Shown here piece after piece: positions 1-7,613 of a DNA stretch of 51,826 nt (positions within the stretch are counted from its first letter, which is position 1; each line of letters opens with the position of its first letter). The position numbers and the translations under genes are program-made. Under the pieces are notes generated by a model. It saw only the letters and a list, made by a program, of their open reading frames with translations. It made no database searches and was not told the origin of the DNA. The DNA comes from Oscillospiraceae bacterium (lineage in GTDB: Bacteria; Bacillota; Clostridia; Oscillospirales; CAG-272). The stretch is taken from assembly GCA_015065285.1 (NCBI GenBank), contig SVQP01000009.1, positions 1 to 51,826 on the forward strand. Reading direction: 5' to 3'.

Positions 1-89
1 ACATACATTACTACAACAACGAAAGAATTTCTCTTAAACTAAAAGGAATGAGCCCAGTGCAGTACCGAGCTCATTCGCAAACAACTTAA
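1..89 (+). pseudogene. IS3-family transposase, C-terminal fragment (runs off left edge)
   Basis: Reading codons from base 3 gives a 28-residue tail, beginning IHYYNNERISLKLKGMSP and ending at the TAA at 87-89. This is the characteristic C-terminus of the DDE integrase (OrfB) of IS3-family elements, where a YYNxxR..LxxxSPxxYR segment closes the rve domain. Only the end is inside the window, so it cannot be told whether the element is intact. It is followed after 11 bases by a sequence that looks like the element's right terminal repeat, which fits a genuine IS end rather than a domesticated gene. The family call is from motif memory, not a search. Confidence 0.85.
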
Positions 90-100
90 TATTTAATTTT

Positions 101-125
101 TGTCTAAACTTTTGGGTTCACTTCA
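101..125 (+). mobile_element. Right terminal inverted repeat of the IS3-family element
   Basis: The 25 bases starting TGTCTAAACTTTTGGG and ending TTCA resemble the right inverted repeats of IS3/IS150-type elements, which typically start TGTC and end in CA. It lies 11 bases after the transposase stop, the usual position. The element edge would be at about 125. The left end and any target duplication lie outside the window. Confidence 0.65.
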
Positions 126-154
126 ATCATCGAGCGGATTTTTTATTCGAATTT

Positions 155-305
155 GAAAAGTGCGCCAAGCACTTTTCTGCCGCAACTCGGCAAAGCCGAA
201 TATCACTGCGGCACAGCCGCAATATCACTTGCGCGCAGCGCAAATATCACTCGTCGCACAGCGACGAATTTCACTGCGCAGCTTGGCACTATGCGACAAG
301 CGCGC
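155..305. repeat. Hairpin array A with AATATCACT linkers
   Basis: A run of small perfect hairpins separated by a nine-base linker. The linker AATATCACT is at 199-207, 221-229 and 243-251, with a variant AATTTCACT at 267-275. Stems between linkers differ in sequence but stay paired: CGGC/GCCG with loop AAA, GCGGC/GCCGC with loop ACA, TGCGC/GCGCA with loop GCA, CGTCGC/GCGACG with loop ACA. The array begins with a longer hairpin at 155-177 (GAAAAGTGC/GCACTTTTC) and ends at the stop codon of the next gene. All linkers point the same way, unlike array B at 12319-12492, which has both orientations. The function is unknown; it could also serve as a terminator region for the minus-strand gene. Confidence 0.8.
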
Positions 306-1274
306 TTATGCCCAGCTCATGGTGGTGGGCTTTTCCTCGTAGATGCAGATATCCTTCAGGAATGCCACAGCCTTTGCAAGTCCTTCGTCAATGGTCATCA
401 GGCTATCCTCATGCTCGATCGAGAGCACGCGGTCATAGCCGCAAAGGCGCAGGTTGGAAACCATATCTCTCCAATACGTCTCACCGTTGCCGTAACCCAC
501 GGTGCGGAAGATCCACGCGCGGTGAATCTCATCACCGTAGTGCTTGGTATCCAGCACGCCGTTCTTGGCTACGTTGATGGCATCGATCTTGGTATCCTTT
601 GCATGGAAATGATAAATCGCGCCCTGCAGCTCGCGAATGGCAGCTACGGGATCCATGCCCTGCCAGATCAGGTGAGAGGGGTCAAAGTTTGCACCGATCA
701 CGTCGCCAACGGCTGCGCGCAGCTTGAGCAGCGTTTCGGGATTGTAAACGCAAAAGCCGGGGTGCATTTCAAATGCAATGCGGCTGACACCGTGTGCCTT
801 TGCAAACGCGCCTGCTTCCTTCCAATAAGGAATGAGTACCTCGTTCCACTGCCAATCCAGAATCTTAAGAAAATCATCCGGCCAAGGGCAGGTGACCCAG
901 TTGGGATAGGTGGCACCGGGCGCGTCACCCGGGCAGCCCGAGAAGGTAATGACGGTATCAATGCCCATCTTCTCTGCCAGCAGCACCGCCTCGCGGAAAT
1001 CCTTATCAAAGGATGCTGCAATTTCGGGATCGGGATGTACAGCGTTGCCGTGGCATGCCAGTGCGCAAACGCTGACGTCATACTTTTTGAGCGTTGCAAT
1101 AAACGCATCATATTTTGCGGGATCTTCCAAAAGCTCGGCAGGATTGCAATGTGCCTTTCCGGGATAGCCGCCTGCGCCAAGCTCTACGGTATGTACGCCA
1201 AGTCCTGTGATAATGGCAAGCGCTTCATCCAGAGATTTCTGTCCGTACAGATTTGCAAGTACACTGATCTTCAT
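306..1274 (-). CDS. Sugar phosphate isomerase/epimerase (AP endonuclease 2-type TIM barrel)
   Basis: A 322-residue single-domain protein of the xylose isomerase-like TIM-barrel superfamily. Metal-ligand positions typical of the family are visible: Glu31 in HTVELGAGG, a Glu in IAFEMHPGF, an Asp and His in NFDPSHLIW, and the C-terminal Glu in LSIEHED. Such enzymes interconvert or epimerise ketoses and inososes using a divalent metal; the actual substrate cannot be read from sequence. The start has a GAGGTGA site upstream. It lies 13 bases downstream of a Gfo/Idh/MocA dehydrogenase in the same orientation, the common pairing in sugar or inositol-derivative oxidation operons. No signal peptide, so cytoplasmic. 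Family call firm, substrate unknown. Confidence 0.88.
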   Translation of the reverse strand: MKISVLANLYGQKSLDEALAIITGLGVHTVELGAGGYPGKAHCNPAELLEDPAKYDAFIATLKKYDVSVCALACHGNAVHPDPEIAASFDKDFREAVLLAEKMGIDTVITFSGCPGDAPGATYPNWVTCPWPDDFLKILDWQWNEVLIPYWKEAGAFAKAHGVSRIAFEMHPGFCVYNPETLLKLRAAVGDVIGANFDPSHLIWQGMDPVAAIRELQGAIYHFHAKDTKIDAINVAKNGVLDTKHYGDEIHRAWIFRTVGYGNGETYWRDMVSNLRLCGYDRVLSIEHEDSLMTIDEGLAKAVAFLKDICIYEEKPTTMSWA

Positions 1275-1287
1275 AGTAATTCACCTC

Positions 1288-2370
1288 TTAGTCAAAATAG
1301 TAGGGCTTGCCGGTCTTGGCAGACTCATAAATGCCCTCGAGAATGCGAGTCACGGTATATGCCTGCTCGGGCAGCACGCAAGGATCGGTATCATTGACGA
1401 TGGCATTGATCCACTGTGCAGCCTCCACAGAGGAAGGATCGCCTGCGCTGGCGCCCTCATAGAATGCAGCACCCTGCGGATTGAGTGTGGGACGAAGCAC
1501 GTACTGGCTGTTGTTGCGAATGCCGTTGACGCGCACACCGTCATGCAGATCTCCGCCTGCCTTGGTGCCGCAGACCAGCGTGGTCGCCTCGCGCACGTCG
1601 ATCATATTCAGCGCCCATGCGGATTCCAGATTGATGGTTGCACCGTTTTCCATGACCACAAAGCCGAATGCGCTATCCTCTACCGTAAACTTATCGGGAT
1701 CCCAGTTGCCCCATGCGTTGCCCTGATTGGTGTCCTTGTTGAGCTTATGGTAAGCAGTACCCACGCAATACTTGGGCTTGTAGTTATCCATGATCCACAA
1801 GGTCAGGTCAAGCGAGTGCGTGCCGATATCGATCAGAGGACCGCCGCCCTGCTCGTACTCGTTCAGGAATACGCCCCAGGTGGGAACAGCTCTGCGACGC
1901 AGTGCGGTTGCCTTTGCATAATAAATTTCGCCAAAGGTGCCATTGAGTGCCTCGGTCTTGAGGTACTGTGCGCCCATAGACTGACGGCTCTGATAGCCAA
2001 TGGTCAGCTTCTTGCCGCTGCGAGCAGCAGCGTCCAGCATCTTCTTTGCTTCAGCGGAGTTGATCGCCATGGGCTTTTCGCACATAACGTGCTTGCCGCT
2101 ATCCAGCGCATCTACCGTGATAAAGGAGTGGGAGCGGTTGGGCGTGCAGACGTGCACGACCTCAATGGTCGTATCTTTGAGCAGTTCCTTATAATCGGTG
2201 TAAACAGATGCATCGGGTGTGCCGTACTTTGCCTTAGCATCAATGGCTCTTTGCTCAATAATATCGCAGAACGCAACCAGCTCAACGTTGGGCAGCTTAG
2301 AAAGTGCAGGCATATGCTTGCCGTTTGCAATACCGCCGCAGCCGATGATACCAATTCTGACCTTTTTCAT
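1288..2370 (-). CDS. Gfo/Idh/MocA-family oxidoreductase
   Basis: A 360-residue NAD(P)-dependent sugar or inositol dehydrogenase-like protein. The N-terminal Rossmann motif GIIGCGGIANGKHMPAL is at about residues 7-23, and the family's catalytic EKP motif appears as CEKPMA near residue 97. The C-terminal half carries the alpha/beta domain that binds the substrate. The start ATG is preceded by an AGGAGG site. It is the upstream member of a two-gene unit with the sugar isomerase. Together they suggest oxidation and rearrangement of a cyclic polyol or sugar acid; this is inference from the pairing. Length is normal for the family. Confidence 0.9.
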   Translation of the reverse strand: MKKVRIGIIGCGGIANGKHMPALSKLPNVELVAFCDIIEQRAIDAKAKYGTPDASVYTDYKELLKDTTIEVVHVCTPNRSHSFITVDALDSGKHVMCEKPMAINSAEAKKMLDAAARSGKKLTIGYQSRQSMGAQYLKTEALNGTFGEIYYAKATALRRRAVPTWGVFLNEYEQGGGPLIDIGTHSLDLTLWIMDNYKPKYCVGTAYHKLNKDTNQGNAWGNWDPDKFTVEDSAFGFVVMENGATINLESAWALNMIDVREATTLVCGTKAGGDLHDGVRVNGIRNNSQYVLRPTLNPQGAAFYEGASAGDPSSVEAAQWINAIVNDTDPCVLPEQAYTVTRILEGIYESAKTGKPYYFD

Positions 2371-2451
2371 TTTTCAGTCCTCCTGTATAGATAGGAATTT
2401 TCTTTTCGCAGCATAGATAAAACGCCACATTATTACAATTATATGATACCT

Positions 2452-2490
2452 AAAAAATCCCGATTTTGCAAGCGCAAAACCGGGATTTTT
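2452..2490 (-). terminator. Intrinsic terminator of the SPOCS-LysM gene
   Basis: A near-perfect hairpin (AAATCCCG-TTTTGC arms around loop AAGC) with A-rich and T-rich flanks. On the minus strand it ends in a T-run, 55 bases after the stop of the 2545-4077 gene. Confidence 0.75.
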
Positions 2491-2544
2491 CAATGTTTGG
2501 TGATTTGCATAATTTTCCCTTTGGGATTTTGTGCAAGTGTTCCC

Positions 2545-4077
2545 TTACACGATCAGGTATTTGCAATCCTTGATGGATGCAGTAGAGTCCGCAGGCACAT
2601 CGTCGCCTAAACCATTGGCGGTGCGAACGGTGGAAAGTGAGCTGCCATACCGCTTGGCAATGCTCCAAAGCGAATCCGAGGCACCGGGGTAGCACACCAC
2701 AAACGCGCCCTTCTCCCTATCCGAAGCCTCGCCAAAGCTGACGCTGCGCAGCACGCTTGCAGGCGTGCTCTCCCACGCCTCGACAGCGCAAGCGATCTCG
2801 GCATCAATACCGATCCGCTCACCGTCCACACGCGCGCGGCAGGAAAGCACCTGCACGTGTGCACGCCAATCCGCAGGCTCGCCGGCGCATTCAAATTCAT
2901 ATTTCCAAGGCAAGGTCAGCTCATGGGGTGCCACCTCTCCGTCCGCATACGTCAGCACCACGTAATGCCCCTCACCGCTCAGGGTGCATCTGCCACGCTC
3001 CCAGCTCATTTCCTGTGCCTCAGCGCTGCCGCACACGTCCACAATGCTGCACTCCGCGGGGATCTCCGCCTTTGCAAGCGGCAGGCTGTCACTTTGCGTG
3101 AAATTGCCGTTGAGCGCACGGATAGCCAGTGGCAGCTCGTAAGAATCGTACACGCAATCACAAGCCTTTTTGGTGGAATAAATATCCTTTGTATAGCGCA
3201 CGGCACGATTAGTCATCACATGCGCCTGTAGGATCACGCCCACCTCGGCATGCATAAAGGTCTCCTCAACTGCTACGCTGAGCTCCGCGCAATTGCCGAT
3301 CACGCAGCACTCGCCTCCCGGCTGCGCGGCAGACACCGGCACGCTGCCCGAGAACGGCAGCTTGCGGATCAGATACGTGGGCACAGGCTCGGGCAGGCTT
3401 CCCTGCTCCTCTGCGCTCATCATCAGCTTAAGCTCCACCTCTCCGCGGCAGTTTACCATCCCCGCCGAGCAGCTTGCCTCCTGCACGTGCACCTGCCCCT
3501 CGGCGCAAACCAAGCGCATATTTCTGCCGCGCGAATCGGTCAGAATATCCTCGCCAAGGCGCACCACGTCACCAATGCCAAAGCCTACGTGCGCCGCAGT
3601 CTGCTCACCGATCAGCCGCTCCACCGAAAAGGGATCCACCACCCCTTGCGTCTGCTCGGCAGCAGGCAGCGTACCAAAGATGCGCACGTCTGCACACAAT
3701 CTGCAGCGGATATTGAGCTTACGGGGCGCACTGACTCTACCCACCACGCTCTCGGGCACCACGTCCGCCATGCAAAGCGTAGCGCTGCCCTGACCCTCTT
3801 CAAAGGGCACGCTGATCAGGTATTCGGTGTGCAGGGGTGCGCAATAAAGGCCGCCGTCATTGCCCATGTAAAGCACGTAATAATCCAGCGTGCCGGCAAA
3901 TTCGGCATTCCCCGCGCCTGCGTAGTGGGATGCGGGCAGTACGCAGGGGCGAATGCGCAAAAGCCGCTTGATCTCGGGCTGGTAATCGGGCAAGGAGAAA
4001 TCCCCTGCCACCTCGGTCAATACCGTTTTGTTGCAAAGAGGGATCTGCAAGCCCTCGGTGTTCTGAATTACATCCAT
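2545..4077 (-). CDS. SPOCS (DUF3794) protein with C-terminal LysM domain
   Basis: A 510-residue protein starting MDVIQNTEGLQIPLCNKT. The N-terminal and middle parts match the SPOCS/DUF3794 architecture of spore-coat and sporulation-associated proteins: repeated beta-rich units with phrases such as LPDYQPEIKRLLRI and ITGRVS-like VVGRVSAPRKL. The last ~45 residues form a LysM-like module (DSLWSIAKRYGSSLSTV..ANGL) that would bind peptidoglycan or another amino-sugar polymer. The start at 4077 is preferred because AGGAGA lies eight bases upstream; a further 15 in-frame residues upstream have no such site. There is no signal peptide, as for many coat proteins assembled from the mother cell. The role in spore envelope is family-based inference; the locus stands alone. 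Confidence 0.85.
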   Translation of the reverse strand: MDVIQNTEGLQIPLCNKTVLTEVAGDFSLPDYQPEIKRLLRIRPCVLPASHYAGAGNAEFAGTLDYYVLYMGNDGGLYCAPLHTEYLISVPFEEGQGSATLCMADVVPESVVGRVSAPRKLNIRCRLCADVRIFGTLPAAEQTQGVVDPFSVERLIGEQTAAHVGFGIGDVVRLGEDILTDSRGRNMRLVCAEGQVHVQEASCSAGMVNCRGEVELKLMMSAEEQGSLPEPVPTYLIRKLPFSGSVPVSAAQPGGECCVIGNCAELSVAVEETFMHAEVGVILQAHVMTNRAVRYTKDIYSTKKACDCVYDSYELPLAIRALNGNFTQSDSLPLAKAEIPAECSIVDVCGSAEAQEMSWERGRCTLSGEGHYVVLTYADGEVAPHELTLPWKYEFECAGEPADWRAHVQVLSCRARVDGERIGIDAEIACAVEAWESTPASVLRSVSFGEASDREKGAFVVCYPGASDSLWSIAKRYGSSLSTVRTANGLGDDVPADSTASIKDCKYLIV

Positions 4078-4226
4078 TCCAAACGTCTCCTTTTCCGGTT
4101 GTGACAAGCCTATCTTGCCCAAACACTTGTTTCAATACAAGGTATGCTTGTCTTGGCACGAATATGATGATCGGACAAAAAAACACCGATTTTCCCAGTA
4201 AAATCAAGAAATTTTCGCAAAAAGGG

Positions 4227-4255
4227 TTGCATTTGGCAAAACTGCTATGTATAAT
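4227..4255 (+). promoter_or_regulatory. Sigma-A promoter of small membrane protein gene
   Basis: TTGCAT at 4227-4232 and a perfect TATAAT at 4250-4255, separated by 17 bases, 51 bases before the ATG at 4307. Confidence 0.75.
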
Positions 4256-4306
4256 ATAAGCAGAACGTGTCTGGCGTTACTACATATGAATAAGGAGAAT
4301 ATATCC

Positions 4307-4663
4307 ATGGATAACAACGAATACATTGTAACCGAAGCTGACATTGTAGAAGAAACCAAGCCCACCAAGGGCAAGAACATTGCTGCACTGATTCTCGGCA
4401 TTGTTTCAATCGTTGCAAACCTGCCCGTATGCCCCGTACCTTTTGCATGGGTCATCGCTCTTGTAACCTCGATTGTTTCCAAGTGCCTGCTTAAGAATGC
4501 AAGCAAGGACGGCATCCACACCGGTGCAAAGATCACCTCCACCATCGGTCTGGTGCTCACCATTGTCTGGGCTGCTCTGTGGCTGCTGTTTGTAATTGGT
4601 TACATCCTGTTGTATGTTCTGGTGCTTGTCGGTGCCATCAGCATGGCAGGACTTGCCTATTAA
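4307..4663 (+). CDS. Small membrane protein, DUF4190-like
   Basis: A 118-residue protein with a short acidic, Lys-containing N-terminus (about 25 residues) and two long hydrophobic segments, about 25-58 (AALILGIVSIVANLPVCPV..) and 75-115, separated by a Lys-rich turn. The layout (AALILGIVS... near the start, second hairpin with GLVLTIV) recalls DUF4190-type membrane proteins. The ATG at 4307 has AAGGAG eight bases upstream; the longer in-frame extension begins inside the promoter and is rejected. It has its own promoter and terminator, so it is a monocistronic cassette. Function unknown. A similar cassette follows immediately at 4789. Confidence 0.75.
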   Translation: MDNNEYIVTEADIVEETKPTKGKNIAALILGIVSIVANLPVCPVPFAWVIALVTSIVSKCLLKNASKDGIHTGAKITSTIGLVLTIVWAALWLLFVIGYILLYVLVLVGAISMAGLAY

Positions 4664-4677
4664 AATCAAAAAAAGAG

Positions 4678-4710
4678 AAACGGATACGGCTGCAGCCGTA
4701 TCCGTTTTTG
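4678..4710 (+). terminator. Intrinsic terminator (twin of 5107)
   Basis: Perfect stem AAACGGATACGGC / GCCGTATCCGTTT with a four-base TGCA loop followed by T residues. The 13-base arms are identical to those of the terminator at 5107-5137. Confidence 0.9.
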
Positions 4711-4728
4711 AATTTTTTTGAAAATCAC

Positions 4729-4757
4729 TTGTATTCTTCCCGCAAGCATGCTATAAT
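4729..4757 (+). promoter_or_regulatory. Sigma-A promoter with extended -10
   Basis: TTGTAT at 4729-4734, TGC-TATAAT with TATAAT at 4752-4757, 17-base spacer, 31 bases before the start at 4789. Confidence 0.75.
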
Positions 4758-4788
4758 GTGAATCATCTATTACATCTTGGAGGTTCTT

Positions 4789-5088
4789 ATGGGACATGCT
4801 AAAACATTTGCAATCATCGCTTTGGTAGTAGGCGCTCTTTCCGGTGCTCTGGGTCTGATTATCCCACTGTTTGGCTACGCTGCAGTCGGAGCTGCGATTG
4901 TGCTTGCAATCATTGCACTGGTACAGAACAGATATAATTTCAGTGGTAAAGACAAAACCATCACTACCGTATGCAGTATCCTCGGTATCGTCACTGCAGC
5001 CGGCGGCTTCTGTATCTCGTTGATCAATTCTATCGTGGGTGTTCTGATGAACCTTGCTGCTCAGGGCTTGATCGAGCTTCCCTTCTGA
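4789..5088 (+). CDS. Small hydrophobic membrane protein of unknown function
   Basis: A 99-residue protein with two membrane segments in the first half (about 6-28 and 30-47), a polar loop (QNRYNFSGKDKT) and a hydrophobic third and probably fourth region (SILGIVTAAGGFCISLINSIVGVLM). The ATG at 4789 follows TTGGAGG by five bases; a TTG just upstream is part of that ribosome site. It sits in its own promoter-terminator cassette directly after a similar gene at 4307. I do not recognise a characterised family. The pair may have arisen by cassette duplication, supported by the near-identical terminators rather than by obvious protein similarity. Confidence 0.65.
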   Translation: MGHAKTFAIIALVVGALSGALGLIIPLFGYAAVGAAIVLAIIALVQNRYNFSGKDKTITTVCSILGIVTAAGGFCISLINSIVGVLMNLAAQGLIELPF

Positions 5089-5106
5089 TGCAACGTTGCA
5101 AAAGAG

Positions 5107-5137
5107 AAACGGATACGGCAACAGCCGTATCCGTTTT
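5107..5137 (+). terminator. Intrinsic terminator (twin of 4678)
   Basis: Same 13-base arms AAACGGATACGGC / GCCGTATCCGTTT as the terminator at 4678, with loop AACA instead of TGCA, followed by a T-run that reaches the convergent GNAT stop at 5138. Confidence 0.9.
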
Positions 5138-5695
5138 TTATTCTTCCGACAAATAAGTGACCGGGCGTGTATACTTCAATGCTTCAAGCACCGCATCCCA
5201 GCGCGCTTTCATATCACTTTCCGGGTCTGGCACAAGCACCGGGCAAAAGCCTGCATCCAGATAGGTCTTGATAGCAGCCAAACGGAAATCATCCGTGGTC
5301 AGCACGGTATGTGTGCATCCAAGCGCCGCCAACTGCTCCAGGGAATGCGCCAGCATTGCGTGCCCTATCCCCTTGCCACGCACACAGGGATCCGCCGCTA
5401 CCATATGCACATATCCCTGTGCTCCATGGCATACTGCTGCAGTGGTTGCAACCAGCTTGCCGCTGCTAACCTGCTGCACAAAAAACAAATCTCTCGGGGG
5501 GATCAGATCCTGATATTCAACAATACTGCGTTCAAACCAGACAGCATCCTTTTCCGGAATCAGCGTATCATAGCATAGCTCCAGCCATGCATTGACCTGC
5601 TCCTTTTGCCCGCTATAAGACACAAATACATATCCCGCAGGCAATTGCCTTGAGAGGATCGGTCGTCCGTCGCGGCGCATATGCAATTGCTTCAT
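5138..5695 (-). CDS. GNAT-family N-acetyltransferase
   Basis: A 185-residue acetyl-CoA-dependent acyltransferase. The pyrophosphate-binding motif A is seen as VRGKGIGHAMLAHSLE at about 130-145, preceded by the V-M-V-A beta strand, and the family's C-terminal Tyr/Leu region as AAIKTYLDAGFCPVL. The acceptor substrate is unknown. The start has AAGGAG seven bases upstream. It is the downstream partner of a DUF975 membrane protein (17-base gap), so the two are probably cotranscribed from the promoter at 6323-6351. The end abuts the convergent terminator of the 4789 cassette. Confidence 0.88.
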   Translation of the reverse strand: MKQLHMRRDGRPILSRQLPAGYVFVSYSGQKEQVNAWLELCYDTLIPEKDAVWFERSIVEYQDLIPPRDLFFVQQVSSGKLVATTAAVCHGAQGYVHMVAADPCVRGKGIGHAMLAHSLEQLAALGCTHTVLTTDDFRLAAIKTYLDAGFCPVLVPDPESDMKARWDAVLEALKYTRPVTYLSEE

Positions 5696-5712
5696 GGCTC
5701 CGCTCTCCTTGA

Positions 5713-6282
5713 TTACTTATTCGCGCTCTTCTTGATCTCCTTATAAAAGGTTGCTCTTGCAGTGCTGTAATAGGGCCATACCCAAATCAGCGCAATACCG
5801 AGCGTTACAATGCTCAAAAGCATCCAGCCGGTAAAGGAAAGGTCCAGACAGAACAGCTGCCACTTATGTCCTTTCATGATCTGTCTGCTCTTGGTAATGG
5901 CATCCCTGATGCCCATCTCGGGCTTTTCCATCATGATATAGGGCGTCATCGCATAGGAATAGCTCTTGATCAGACCGGGGAGGATGAACAGCAGCGACCA
6001 CAGACAGGTATACAGGCTGACCAGCAAGGACGCGCCCCAACGCTTGAAAAAGTTTTTGAAGATGCCGGAGAAAAACGCGCCCGGATGCGCCTGTTTGGTT
6101 TTCACCAAGTCAAGGCAGAACATGGAATATGCAAAAAACACCAAACCGGAAAACAAAGTACCAATAACGGTTGCATTCAGCGCAATCATCACCAGCAAGA
6201 ACAAAAGGAATACAACAATAGCACCAAACCAATGCCCTTCCAGGGCTTTTTTTGCTTTTTGCTTGATCATGGACGATTTCAT
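5713..6282 (-). CDS. DUF975-family integral membrane protein
   Basis: A 189-residue protein starting MKSSMIKQKAKKALEGHW, the typical amphipathic N-terminus of DUF975 proteins, followed by four or five membrane segments: about 20-55, 85-110 and 155-180 are clear. The phrase SYAMTPYIMMEKPEMGIRDAITKSRQIMKGHKW is the conserved cytoplasmic loop of this family, split here only for description. The start at 6282 has GGGAGG seven bases upstream and lies 40 bases downstream of a consensus promoter; longer in-frame extension to 6351 would begin within that promoter. Function of DUF975 proteins is not established. Confidence 0.85.
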   Translation of the reverse strand: MKSSMIKQKAKKALEGHWFGAIVVFLLFLLVMIALNATVIGTLFSGLVFFAYSMFCLDLVKTKQAHPGAFFSGIFKNFFKRWGASLLVSLYTCLWSLLFILPGLIKSYSYAMTPYIMMEKPEMGIRDAITKSRQIMKGHKWQLFCLDLSFTGWMLLSIVTLGIALIWVWPYYSTARATFYKEIKKSANK

Positions 6283-6322
6283 TTCGCACCTCCCATAACA
6301 CGTGATCTTTCTCGCTGCTCTC

Positions 6323-6351
6323 ATTATAGCATCAAGTGCAAGCCTTGTCAA
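6323..6351 (-). promoter_or_regulatory. Consensus sigma-A promoter for DUF975-GNAT operon
   Basis: On the minus strand: TTGACA (6351-6346), 17-base spacer ending TGC, TATAAT (6328-6323). Both hexamers match consensus and the -10 is extended. Confidence 0.9.
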
Positions 6352-6397
6352 GAATGAATGATGGGTGTTGCAAAAAGGATTTTTTTGTAAAATGCTA

Positions 6398-6426
6398 TTG
6401 AGGTACAGGATAAAATATTGTATAAT
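6398..6426 (+). promoter_or_regulatory. Sigma-A promoter of serine hydrolase gene
   Basis: TTGAGG at 6398-6403, TATAAT at 6421-6426, 17-base spacer, 31 bases before the ATG at 6458. Confidence 0.75.
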
Positions 6427-6457
6427 ATTAGAAAGTGATAAGTAAAGGGGTGCTTTT

Positions 6458-7534
6458 ATGCAACAGAATCTTGATTTTTCCCGCTCCGTGCAGATCCTTG
6501 CGCACGGTCTTGATACAGGCGCTTACCCTTGCATTGCCTATGCCATCGGCTGCGGTGACGAAGTACTGGAAAGTGGCTATATGGGCAACCGTCAGGTCAA
6601 TCCCTCTCCCCTGCCGCTTTTGCGCGATACACTGTTTGATCTTGCATCACTTTCCAAGCTGGTCAGTACCACCATGGTTGCTTTGCGCATGCTGGAGCGC
6701 GGTGAAATTGAGCTTTCCGATCCCCTCTTTCGTTATTTTGCCATTCCCGAGGATGCCCCCGCAGGTCGCGGCGACGTTACGATCGAGCACCTGATGCACC
6801 ATAATTCGGGTCTGACACCGCACATTCCGCTTTGGACGCAAACCGATGACCCTGCCGATGCGGTCAATATCATTCTGCGCTCCAAGCCTTGGTGTGCCCC
6901 CGGTGAGCAGGTGCACTATTCCTGCATGGGCTACATCCTTTTGCAAAGGATTCTGGAGCAGGTGGGCGGTGCGTCCTTGGACGTGCTGGCGCAGCGCGAG
7001 GTATTCGAGCCGCTTGGCATGAAGAATACCTGCTACAATCCTACCACTGCCAACGTAGTAACCACCGAGTTTTCCGCTTTGCACGGTGAATACCTTTGCG
7101 GACGCGTGCATGATGAAAACGCCTCGTTCTTAGGTGGTGTTTCTGGCAACGCGGGCGTATTTTCCACGCTGGACGATATGATTCTGTTTGCGCGCATGAT
7201 CGCCTCGGGCGGCAAGTGCGACGCGGGGCTGTATCTCAACCCCCGCACCTTCCAAAAGGCGATTTACAACGCCACCCCCGGCAAAAACGAGCACCGCGGC
7301 TTGGGCTTTCAGCTCACCCCCACCTTTTCGCGCCTGACCGGAGCTTTGTTCTCCGAGGGAAGTTACGGTCACACCGGCTTTACCGGCACCGCGCTTTACG
7401 TCGATCGCGAGTCGCGGCTTTGGGGCATGATTTTGACCAATGCCGTACATTTCGGGCGCGACAAAACCGACCTGTTCCGCACGCGCAGACTGTTCTTCAA
7501 CAGCTTTGCGGACACCTATTTCAGAGCGCAATAA
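6458..7534 (+). CDS. Serine hydrolase, class C beta-lactamase / PBP4* family
   Basis: A 358-residue member of the beta-lactamase-fold serine hydrolases. The nucleophile motif is Ser64-Leu-Ser-Lys67 (ASLSKLVSTT); the second motif, normally YxN/YSN, appears as YSC in VHYSCMGYILL; the third is HTG in YGHTGFTGTALYVD. There is no signal peptide, so it is probably a cytoplasmic esterase or peptidase rather than an antibiotic-inactivating enzyme. The start follows AAAGGGG, with its own promoter at 6398. The Cys in place of the usual Asn or Ser in motif two is a mild oddity. Monocistronic by spacing; the next gene has a separate promoter at 7549. Confidence 0.85.
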   Translation: MQQNLDFSRSVQILAHGLDTGAYPCIAYAIGCGDEVLESGYMGNRQVNPSPLPLLRDTLFDLASLSKLVSTTMVALRMLERGEIELSDPLFRYFAIPEDAPAGRGDVTIEHLMHHNSGLTPHIPLWTQTDDPADAVNIILRSKPWCAPGEQVHYSCMGYILLQRILEQVGGASLDVLAQREVFEPLGMKNTCYNPTTANVVTTEFSALHGEYLCGRVHDENASFLGGVSGNAGVFSTLDDMILFARMIASGGKCDAGLYLNPRTFQKAIYNATPGKNEHRGLGFQLTPTFSRLTGALFSEGSYGHTGFTGTALYVDRESRLWGMILTNAVHFGRDKTDLFRTRRLFFNSFADTYFRAQ

Positions 7535-7548
7535 TTTACAAAATGCAC

Positions 7549-7578
7549 TTGCATGCGACAGGTGCACCGTGATATAAT
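7549..7578 (+). promoter_or_regulatory. Promoter of the DUF6062-mnmM-wall enzyme operon
   Basis: TTGCAT at 7549-7554 and TATAAT at 7573-7578 with an 18-base spacer, 35 bases before the ATG at 7614. Confidence 0.65.
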
Positions 7579-7613
7579 GAAAAAAGATATTAACCATCAT
7601 CAGGAGAAAGTAC

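Noticed and set aside
155-305. CRISPR array
   Set aside because: The repeated unit is only nine bases, the intervening sequences are self-complementary hairpins of 10-16 bases rather than spacers, and no cas gene is present.
153-1397. Long plus-strand open frame over the sugar isomerase gene
   Set aside because: It is antisense to a well-supported TIM-barrel gene, begins inside hairpin array A, and shows no recognisable domain or ribosome site.
6458-7534. Antibiotic-resistance beta-lactamase
   Set aside because: The motif set and lack of a signal peptide fit the broad serine hydrolase group rather than a secreted lactamase.
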